From assembly GCA_002319915.1 (NCBI GenBank), contig DCFQ01000056.1, positions 5,670 through 23,875 on the forward strand: a stretch of 18,206 nucleotides of DNA, in the 5' to 3' direction. Each line of letters starts with the position of its first letter. Within the stretch, counting starts at the first letter, position 1. Shown piece by piece: positions 1 through 5,873 of the stretch. The notes under the pieces were generated by a model. The model did not search any database. It was given only the letters and a program-made list of their open reading frames with translations, and had not been told where the DNA came from. Position numbers and translations under genes: made by a program. The DNA is from Bacteroidales bacterium UBA1800 (GTDB lineage Bacteria; Bacteroidota; Bacteroidia; Bacteroidales; VadinHA17).

Positions 1-13
1 GGCTCCTTCGCTA

Positions 14-34
14 TCCCGACATACCATGTCGGGA
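14..34. repeat. Perfect 9-bp hairpin with TCCCGACAT arms
   Basis: TCCCGACAT (14-22) is followed by a 3-base loop and its exact reverse complement ATGTCGGGA (26-34). CTTCGCT lies just before it at 6-12. It sits 55 bases beyond the stop codon of the minus-strand acyltransferase gene, so it could end or protect that transcript, but no T-tract follows on the minus strand. Its core resembles palindromes near 5792 and 14780, which suggests a dispersed REP-like repeat rather than a gene-specific terminator. Confidence 0.6.
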
Positions 35-88
35 CTTAACGCTCGGCCCGATCTGCTGGTCTACGCAATTGCTAGATATTCCGGATAC

Positions 89-883
89 TTATTCGATAGT
101 TACTGCTCCTTTCTCGATCTGGTCCGTGAGATCCCCCAGGAACCTTACCATTGGGGCGCCATCGATAACATCGTGATCGGCGAGGATGGTCATGTTCAGT
201 ATTTCCCGGATCTTAATTTCATTGTCGGCGACCACGGGCTTTTTGATTACCGACCCGATCCCGAAGGAGAGCGGATGAACGGATCTGTGGATGAACCAAC
301 CGTTTATCCTTCCAATCATTCCAACTGAGGTCACAATGACATTTCCCATTTCCCTAAAGGCGATTGTGGGATATCTGAGCATAACTCTCCATACAATCCT
401 CCTGGCAAAGCCAGGAAGAAGGTAATAAACTTTTTCAGCCAGACCGGTTTTTCTGCTGATTACCACATCATTGGATGATAACTCCCGTTTTTTCGCCTGT
501 TCGATCTCCCGTGAAATATCTGCAGCGCTTTTCTCCCCGGTCCTATCAATGACCATTGGCATCGGTACCTTATTCCCTTCAATCTCCTTCTCGACGACCA
601 GCGAAATATTGATGTCATTGAAAACCACCAGTTTCCTTTTTCCATAAAGGTAAGCACAAGCTTCCGGATTTTTTTCCAGGACCCTGCTTATTGACTTGAC
701 TATCCAAGCATTGAAAGAAATATTTATCCCGTTCCTCCTCATCTCCCGCAATTTATTCCTTGCAACTGTGACATCAAATTCAAGTATGGCAGCTATGTGG
801 TGCCTGGATAAGCCGACGGTGAAAATATCAAAGGTGGCTATCCGCGACCTGGGGACTCTTTTTATGATGTAGTTCGTATTCAT
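89..883 (-). CDS. Stand-alone 2-oxoacid dehydrogenase E2-type acyltransferase domain protein
   Basis: This 264-residue protein resembles the catalytic (CAT-like) domain of dihydrolipoamide acyltransferases, the E2 core of pyruvate, 2-oxoglutarate and branched-chain 2-oxoacid dehydrogenases. The key sign is the C-terminal HxxxDG motif: His237 and Asp241 in ADHDVIDGAP, as in the E2/chloramphenicol acetyltransferase active site. A segment around VTSVGMIG, then FGIGSV, matches the usual hydrophobic core before the motif. Unlike full E2 proteins it has no N-terminal lipoyl domain and no E1/E3-binding domain, and no E1 or E3 gene is nearby. It starts at an ATG 39 bases after the methyltransferase stop and is probably last in a four-gene minus-strand cluster. 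Known: E2 cores move acyl groups between lipoyl-lysine and CoA. Inferred: this one acylates a different, unknown acceptor. Family assignment is firm, substrate is unknown. Confidence 0.85.
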   Translation of the reverse strand: MNTNYIIKRVPRSRIATFDIFTVGLSRHHIAAILEFDVTVARNKLREMRRNGINISFNAWIVKSISRVLEKNPEACAYLYGKRKLVVFNDINISLVVEKEIEGNKVPMPMVIDRTGEKSAADISREIEQAKKRELSSNDVVISRKTGLAEKVYYLLPGFARRIVWRVMLRYPTIAFREMGNVIVTSVGMIGRINGWFIHRSVHPLSFGIGSVIKKPVVADNEIKIREILNMTILADHDVIDGAPMVRFLGDLTDQIEKGAVTIE

Positions 884-922
884 GCGGTAATCATGCCGGT
901 GGATAGGTTAGAGGGAAACAAA

Positions 923-1660
923 TCAGGATATCCTCAGTACGAAGATGATCCAGGGGGCAATGGTCAGTTCGGAAATCCATTTGAATGGTTCCCCGGGATG
1001 ACCAAGCGGTTTACGGACAGCCTCAGCGGTCAGTCCTGCCTTCCCGAAAAGCCTGTGATAGTCCTCCTCAGTCCAGAAAATATCCTCGACAGGCCTCCTG
1101 TCTTCGACATCGAGCATTATATCCTTTACGACATCCCCGGTCCGGGCAGCCCGGTTCTCCGGGAAATCCGCCGTCGAAAAGGATGCCCATTCATTTATAT
1201 ATAATTCCGGGGAGGAATCGAGCAGTATCATCCTGCCCGAAGGTTTAAGAACCTCCTTCAGCCCTGTGAGGATACTGGTCCTGTTCTCCCACCCGGGGAT
1301 ATTGTCAAAGGTAAAGACAGAAAGTACCAGGTCATAGATCCCCGGTCCCAGGTGGCGGTAATTCCCGTTGCCGACTGTCTGGTAATTACCTTCCGGATCA
1401 AGCTTCCGGGCCATGGAGATCATTTCTTCCGAAATATCTATGCCGGTGACATCGAATCCAAGCTGCTTCAGGAACCTAGTTGACCTGCCGGTCCCGCATC
1501 CGAAATCGACCGCCGTTTTACCCTGTATATGCCCGGAAATGATCCCAGGCAGATCGCGGTAAGCCAGGTAGTAAGTGTTGGGAAATTCGAGCCTTGAATA
1601 GGATTCGGCGCGCGTCAGGCTGCTGTACGTGTTAATAAAGTCAGGATCGGAAGGAGTCAT
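923..1660 (-). CDS. Class I SAM-dependent methyltransferase
   Basis: This 245-residue cytoplasmic protein has the Rossmann-fold signature of class I methyltransferases. Motif I is VDFGCGTGR at residues 51-59. The acidic residue that binds the SAM ribose is Asp75 in GIDIS. A post-motif strand DLVLSVFTFDNIP follows at about 110-122, and a motif-III-like segment LKEVLKPSGRMILLD further on, the common layout of the Methyltransf_11/25 group. The C-terminal half has an acidic/aromatic stretch that may form the substrate lid. It lies 31 bases after the lipoprotein gene and 39 bases before the acyltransferase gene on the same strand, so cotranscription is likely. The substrate cannot be read from the sequence; a small molecule is more likely than nucleic acid because no RNA- or DNA-binding domain is visible. 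Confidence 0.88.
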   Translation of the reverse strand: MTPSDPDFINTYSSLTRAESYSRLEFPNTYYLAYRDLPGIISGHIQGKTAVDFGCGTGRSTRFLKQLGFDVTGIDISEEMISMARKLDPEGNYQTVGNGNYRHLGPGIYDLVLSVFTFDNIPGWENRTSILTGLKEVLKPSGRMILLDSSPELYINEWASFSTADFPENRAARTGDVVKDIMLDVEDRRPVEDIFWTEEDYHRLFGKAGLTAEAVRKPLGHPGEPFKWISELTIAPWIIFVLRIS

Positions 1661-1691
1661 GGGCAGGATTATCGTAGGTTTAAGGATGGCA

Positions 1692-2240
1692 TCAGTTGCG
1701 GAGCCGGTCCATAGCCTGGCCGAAGACAGATGTCAGCCATCTGTAGATCTCATCGGCTTCCCTCGAATAATTGTCGACACACCAGTCACCCTGACGTTTG
1801 ACCAATATCATTCTGTATTTTCTTTCCAGCGGGGAATAAAAAAATCCTGAATAAACCGTCTCACCTGCATCAAACATCCTGCTGTAAGGATCTGAGAGTT
1901 TCCCGGATGCTGCTCCGTCCAGCTTCCTGAAGTAATGCATCAGGGTATCCTTCCCGACCATGATAAGAGGTTCCCCGGCCTGGGCCAGGTTCTGATTCAT
2001 ATCATGTTCGGAAAGATAGCCCGTGCTGTCAGGTGAATGCCAGGTCTCCGGAAGGTTGAAATGCCTCACGTTTCCGGCAGAATCGATTATGATCCCGCTA
2101 TGGGAATAGCCCCAGGCATAATTAACATATTCGACCTGGAACAGCACGGGCTGCTTTACATACGAAATTCTGAATTCGTCATCTTCACAGGCCGTGGCCG
2201 CCAGCGCTAAGAAAGTAAGGAATGCAAGTATTTTATTCAT
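1692..2240 (-). CDS. Small lipoprotein of unknown function, probably surface-exposed
   Basis: I do not recognise the family of this 182-residue protein. It starts with a short signal peptide (residues 1-17) ending AATAC, so Cys18 is the likely lipidated residue. The residues right after the cysteine are acidic (CEDDE). In Bacteroidota such an acidic run is typical of the lipoprotein export signal that takes proteins to the outer face of the outer membrane; surface location is therefore inferred. The mature part is rich in aromatic residues (VEYVNYAWGYSHSG near residues 36-49) and has no obvious catalytic motif. It lies 84 bases downstream of the metallopeptidase gene and 31 bases upstream of the methyltransferase gene, all in one direction. 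Confidence 0.72.
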   Translation of the reverse strand: MNKILAFLTFLALAATACEDDEFRISYVKQPVLFQVEYVNYAWGYSHSGIIIDSAGNVRHFNLPETWHSPDSTGYLSEHDMNQNLAQAGEPLIMVGKDTLMHYFRKLDGAASGKLSDPYSRMFDAGETVYSGFFYSPLERKYRMILVKRQGDWCVDNYSREADEIYRWLTSVFGQAMDRLRN

Positions 2241-2324
2241 AAAGCCCGTTTCAGGTTGTTATCAAATCATTAATCCCTCAAAAACTATTCCATTCTTAAA
2301 TCATTTTCCTTCAAATTGGCGGTA

Positions 2325-3719
2325 TCAAAATATCAGGCTTTCAGGGATCATTTCACCTTTCATGATATACCGGTCAACAGCACCTCTTATTTCATCATCC
2401 GGAATGAAACCTGAAGCAGCCGATATGAAATCATTCACAGAGAGCCGCTGGTTCTTCTTTTCCGCAATGGCTCTAAGTGTTCGCATGAAGTCCCGATAGC
2501 TCCGGGTGCCGTTGCTCAGATCGGAGATCCTCTTATCCATCCATGCGGCAAACAGGGCGCCGCGGCAATAGGGCAGCTTCTCATAGTTCTTTCCTTCCCA
2601 GAAATGCTTCATAACTTCCTCATTTGGAGTATTCTTTGCCGGGTTTGCCGAAAGGTCCCTGAAAGCCTCACGGACCTTTTCACCAAGCTTTTCAGGCGGC
2701 ATAACGCCGCATTCGGATGCGAGGTACCAGGTTGTATAATCCGTGAATCCTTCGTCGAACCACTGGTTCTCTTCCCCCATCGAAACACAGCCGGCTCCGG
2801 TATAGCGGTGCATGATCTCATGTGATATGGTATAAACCACCTCCTCGTCAGCCAGGATGGTATCGCCCGAGTATTTTACATGGAACCCTCCCCTGAATGC
2901 GGTCCCGGAGATCTTGTGGTACTTAATATCGAGGAACGGTGAAGCGATGAGTGAATAAAAGGATCCTACGGGAACTCCCCAGAAATCATCCATGGCGGGC
3001 AGGAAGGTATCGGTAAAATCCATAAACCTCCTGAGATTATAGCCATTGTTCCTGTTGATTCGCAGGACGATGTAATTCATTATGCCCGACAGCTCCCGTT
3101 TTTCGATGTGAAGGTCGGAAGCACCTGTAACAAGTGCGTCCATCCCGTCGGACAGAATGATGTCTGCAACCTCTCCCGGTTTGAGTTCTGGGGCACAGGT
3201 GAAAAAGACCGGATATGTGCAGCCTTTTTCCAGCTTCACCGACATTAGTATACTGTCTTTCATGGTTTCCCTGATCACCGGATTCAGGAAAAGTGTATGG
3301 GAGAGGGAAAAGAAGTAACTGCTGGTTATTATCGGACGGAACATTTCCCCGACAACTCTTTGTTCAAGCCTGTGGGTGTCGATAATGTCATATGTTATCC
3401 TGAACTTCGTGTTCCCGGGATGATAGAAAGTGATTGACCCCGCTGCTGGATCCACTCTGAAACGAGCTTCCGAGCTCACGTTCCTCAAACCCTTCATGAG
3501 GTCCTTCATGCCCCCGTAGAAGAAATTCCCGTATTTAAAAACCGTGCTGTCGGGAATCACCGGAGTATAGTCTAAGGAAACATGCATTGCGCCCGGTCCG
3601 AGGTTAAGTGTATATGCAAGCCTCACGCCGCCCAGGTGATCCTGAGATCTGGTAGCGTCCCGGGATACCGGGCAGTGAAGGCTCATAACAGTCAGCAATG
3701 AGAGAAGTATGAAGTGCAT
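2325..3719 (-). CDS. Secreted M61/M1-like zinc metallopeptidase
   Basis: This 464-residue protein has a gluzincin active site. HEIMH (His300, Glu301, His304) is followed 18 residues later by Glu323 in WFDEGFTDY, giving the HExxH-x18-E arrangement shared by the M1 and M61 aminopeptidase families. Further on, YCRGALFAAWMDKRI (Tyr384) matches the Y-x-K/R-G segment that supplies the catalytic tyrosine. The first ~16 residues are hydrophobic and look like a signal peptide; Cys16 is preceded by His, so lipidation is doubtful. The N-terminal ~220 residues would form the beta-rich domain usual in M61 enzymes. All catalytic residues are present, so it should be active, probably in the periplasm or at the cell surface. 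It starts at an ATG and seems to head the four-gene cluster ending at 89. M61 is favoured over M1 because no GAMEN exopeptidase motif is visible. Confidence 0.82.
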   Translation of the reverse strand: MHFILLSLLTVMSLHCPVSRDATRSQDHLGGVRLAYTLNLGPGAMHVSLDYTPVIPDSTVFKYGNFFYGGMKDLMKGLRNVSSEARFRVDPAAGSITFYHPGNTKFRITYDIIDTHRLEQRVVGEMFRPIITSSYFFSLSHTLFLNPVIRETMKDSILMSVKLEKGCTYPVFFTCAPELKPGEVADIILSDGMDALVTGASDLHIEKRELSGIMNYIVLRINRNNGYNLRRFMDFTDTFLPAMDDFWGVPVGSFYSLIASPFLDIKYHKISGTAFRGGFHVKYSGDTILADEEVVYTISHEIMHRYTGAGCVSMGEENQWFDEGFTDYTTWYLASECGVMPPEKLGEKVREAFRDLSANPAKNTPNEEVMKHFWEGKNYEKLPYCRGALFAAWMDKRISDLSNGTRSYRDFMRTLRAIAEKKNQRLSVNDFISAASGFIPDDEIRGAVDRYIMKGEMIPESLIF

Positions 3720-3770
3720 AATTCCTAATCCTCAATAATTAAGGTGAAGAGGTTATTTTAAAAGTCTTAT

Positions 3771-3875
3771 TTAACCGCAGAGAGCGCCAAGTTCGCGCAA
3801 AGTACGCAAAGGTAATTTCCTGAATTTAATCTCTTTGCGGGCTTTGCGAAAAAACATTGCGACCTTTGCGGTTAA
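3771..3875. repeat. Imperfect inverted repeat rich in GCAAAG
   Basis: The ends TTAACCGCA (3771-3779) and TGCGGTTAA (3867-3875) are exact inverted copies. Inside, the left arm carries GCGCAAAGTACGCAAAG (3795-3811) and the right arm CTTTGCG twice (3833-3839 and 3842-3848), so the RNA from either strand can fold into a long imperfect hairpin. It lies between the pentapeptide-repeat gene and the metallopeptidase gene. Sequences of this kind are scattered through intergenic regions of many Bacteroidales; copy number in this genome cannot be seen here. It could also end transcription of the upstream gene. Confidence 0.7.
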
Positions 3876-3932
3876 CGGATTTTGACTTTAGATACATTCT
3901 CAAATATTGTCAATCAGAAAGTGTCAAAAGGA

Positions 3933-4517
3933 TCATTCAATTTCGATATCGTATCTGCCCAGCAGGCCAGGAAGTCCATTAAGTGTAAACCTGGCTTTTT
4001 TGATGTGATTCTGGTCGGGATTTATCCTGAAATTGAATGCGGTCCTGAGATCGGCACCCTCAAGATTCGTATTCCTGAATATTGCCCGGTCGAGATCACA
4101 ATTACTGAAGACCGAACCGCCCAGATCGGTATCTGTGAAATCCGCTTCGGAAAGCTTTGAATCGATGAATATGGCCTTTTTCAGCTTCAGCTTGTTGAAA
4201 GAGCACACATCCAGATTGCATAGCTTAAAGACAAGTGATGTCATCATGTTGTTTATATCCTCGAAGTGCAATCCGAGCAGCTTGCATGAGATGAAGGATA
4301 CTTCCCTGAATGAAGTCTGGGCCAGCCGTGTGAGGCTTATGTTGCATTCACGGAATTCGCATTCCATGAAATTGATGAACGAGAGGTCCGCACCGGTGAA
4401 ATCACATGCATTGAAATAGCAATTGTCGTAGTCGCCCTTTTGCAGGGGATCCTCTGCGATCTTCCGGTTGTTCAGATGCAAACCTTCAAAGTAATCCCTC
4501 TCTGAATGATCTTTCAA
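3933..4517 (-). CDS. Qnr-like pentapeptide-repeat protein
   Basis: This 194-residue protein is built of pentapeptide repeats A(D/N)LXX with Phe or Leu at the centre, for example CDFTGADLSF near residues 38-47, ADFTDTDLGGSVF at 125-137, and CDLDRAIFRNTNLEGADL at 140-157. Such repeats fold into a square beta-helix. The break around residues 86-97 (DINNMMTSLVF) and the C-terminal FRINPDQN...LPGLLGRYDIEI segment resemble the Qnr/MfpA group, whose members bind DNA gyrase as a DNA mimic. Gyrase binding is inferred; many environmental pentapeptide proteins have no known role. The start is TTG at 4517: an in-frame TAA lies five codons upstream (4530-4532) and no ATG occurs before residue 51. It follows the membrane-protein gene by 56 bases on the same strand. 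Confidence 0.85.
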   Translation of the reverse strand: MKDHSERDYFEGLHLNNRKIAEDPLQKGDYDNCYFNACDFTGADLSFINFMECEFRECNISLTRLAQTSFREVSFISCKLLGLHFEDINNMMTSLVFKLCNLDVCSFNKLKLKKAIFIDSKLSEADFTDTDLGGSVFSNCDLDRAIFRNTNLEGADLRTAFNFRINPDQNHIKKARFTLNGLPGLLGRYDIEIE

Positions 4518-4573
4518 AATTCTGCTATGTTAAAATACACCTGACCCGGAGCATCTATGTCCATTATATATGT

Positions 4574-5005
4574 TCAGAATATAAAATGCCTCATGATCAG
4601 AATTGAGTACAATAATGCGATTACTGAGACCGAGGCCGAGATTATACCGAGTCTCCTGGATCTGATCCAGCCGCTCAGGCCCAGGGTTACAAGAAAGAAA
4701 AAGAAGCTCAGGATGAAAATGAATGACAGGGTTTTATGAGATCCCAGGATCACCTCCGGGATCACCTGCCTGTCATTGACCTGATAGAGAGCCATCATCG
4801 AAGCGCAAAAGGTCCAGGCAAGCGAACAGACAAGGAGGCCCGCGATTGTGATTATAGAGAAACCGATGATCCAGTCGGTGATCTTCTTCCGGTCTGAACT
4901 TATAAGCAGCGTACCAAGGAATGCAAAGGAGAATCCTGCAACGAGGGCGCTTATAAAGGCCCCTTGCTTGCATATTTCGGCAAAACTGTCGGGCGTGATG
5001 TTCAT
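4574..5005 (-). CDS. Four-helix membrane protein of unknown function
   Basis: I do not recognise this 143-residue protein. Four hydrophobic segments are visible at about residues 15-36, 44-66, 92-113 and 119-138, separated by short polar loops (SSDRKK at 36-41, an acidic/polar loop NDRQVIPE at 77-84, and RSRR at 115-118). The positive-inside rule would put both termini in the periplasm and the SSDRKK and RSRR loops in the cytoplasm. There is no signal peptide, catalytic motif or metal-binding cluster. It starts at an ATG 22 bases after the QueG-like gene and precedes the pentapeptide-repeat gene by 56 bases, so the three could form one transcript. Compact size and lack of conserved polar residues in the helices argue against a transporter. 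Confidence 0.7.
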   Translation of the reverse strand: MNITPDSFAEICKQGAFISALVAGFSFAFLGTLLISSDRKKITDWIIGFSIITIAGLLVCSLAWTFCASMMALYQVNDRQVIPEVILGSHKTLSFIFILSFFFFLVTLGLSGWIRSRRLGIISASVSVIALLYSILIMRHFIF

Positions 5006-5027
5006 GGAGTCATTTACATGTCAGGAA

Positions 5028-5735
5028 TTAAAGATAGCTTTTTTTCCCAACCGGGCAGACACTTATGCATAAACCGCAGATCCTTTCGTCGACATTTAGC
5101 CTGTTTCTGGCCAGTTCTCCGCATTTTTCCCTGCATCTGAATGCGTCAAAGAACTCATCACGTTGAGTGTATATGTCCCAAAGCCTTCCGTTGGCCGCGT
5201 TGGCGGGGCATGCGGTCACGCACATTCTGCATTTCCCGCATTTGCTTCTTTCCACAGGCACGGCCCTCACCTCCGGATCTTCCTTCAGAAGGATCGTATC
5301 CAGCCTCAGGCGGGGTCCGAACTTTTCGGAGATGAAGAGGTCCGACTTCCCGATCCATCCCAGTCCTGCCCTTGTGCCAACCATTTTGTGCGAAATATCG
5401 TAGGTCAGCCTTTCAAGGTATTCTTCATATCCCTCCGATCCTGCAGAGATTGTAGGCTTAGTTGCAAGGGCATGGAAGCCGTTATTGTTCAGGTCTCGGG
5501 CGATCCTTAAAGTAACCTCCTCCAGGTCGGCGTTGATCTGGTTGTAGTGCCTGAAATATTCAATTGTAGGACCGTTTACAAGTCCATCGACTATGGTGTA
5601 ATCGAGCTTTTTCCCGACAGAGATACCGAATTCATAACATTCGAACCTGCTTACAAGCAATCCTCTGAGATCGGCAAATCCGTAAATGTATTCCCCGGCA
5701 GGCTGGAGGTAACGGTCAAGGATCTTTGTAATCAT
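5028..5735 (-). CDS. QueG-like double [4Fe-4S] protein (short form)
   Basis: This 235-residue protein resembles epoxyqueuosine reductase QueG and related proteins. GTRAGLGWIGKSDLFIS at residues 120-136 matches the conserved AGLGWIGK stretch of that family. A first cluster motif CxxCxxCxxxCP uses Cys166, 169, 172 and 176. A second set, Cys201/205 with Cys220, 223 and 227 (CGLCISVCPVGK), can hold another cluster. QueG proper, about 310-390 residues, reduces epoxyqueuosine in tRNA with cobalamin and carries C-terminal HEAT-like repeats; this protein stops right after the second cluster, so it is a shorter relative and true QueG activity is doubtful. It starts at an ATG just downstream of a tandem-repeat region and precedes the membrane protein by 22 bases. 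It could be a ferredoxin-like reductase of unknown substrate. Confidence 0.82.
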   Translation of the reverse strand: MITKILDRYLQPAGEYIYGFADLRGLLVSRFECYEFGISVGKKLDYTIVDGLVNGPTIEYFRHYNQINADLEEVTLRIARDLNNNGFHALATKPTISAGSEGYEEYLERLTYDISHKMVGTRAGLGWIGKSDLFISEKFGPRLRLDTILLKEDPEVRAVPVERSKCGKCRMCVTACPANAANGRLWDIYTQRDEFFDAFRCREKCGELARNRLNVDERICGLCISVCPVGKKSYL

Positions 5736-5742
5736 ATTTTAG

Positions 5743-5848
5743 GGTCGTGCGATCGTGCAATCGTGCAATCATCTCGTAGCGAAGCGAAGATCCCGACCAA
5801 CGCGTCGGGTTAATCGTGCAATCGTGCGATCATGCGATCATGCAATTG
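5743..5848. repeat. GATCGTGC 8-bp tandem repeat interrupted by a hairpin insert
   Basis: Three 8-base units (GGTCGTGC, GATCGTGC, AATCGTGC) run from 5743 to 5766. After about 45 bases of other sequence, four more (AATCGTGC, AATCGTGC, GATCATGC, GATCATGC) run from 5812 to 5843. The insert contains AGCGAAG twice (5778-5784, 5783-5789) and a hairpin CCCGAC (5792-5797) / GTCGGG (5804-5809). The array fills the space between the receptor stop codon and the QueG-like start codon on the minus strand, so any promoter for the latter must lie within or beyond it. Confidence 0.75.
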
Positions 5849-5873
5849 CAGAACAGCAGAATCTTCAACTCTA

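Noticed and set aside
26..328. Plus-strand open frame of 100 codons
   Set aside because: It is antisense to the E2-type acyltransferase gene, has no family features and starts inside the hairpin at 14-34.
893..1204. Plus-strand open frame of 103 codons
   Set aside because: Antisense to the methyltransferase gene, whose motifs are clear; the composition is that of a shadow frame.
5163..5510. Plus-strand open frame of 115 codons
   Set aside because: Antisense to the QueG-like gene; its cysteines are not arranged in motifs.
5743..5848. Possible CRISPR array
   Set aside because: Units are only 8 bases and directly adjacent, without unique spacers, and no cas gene is near.
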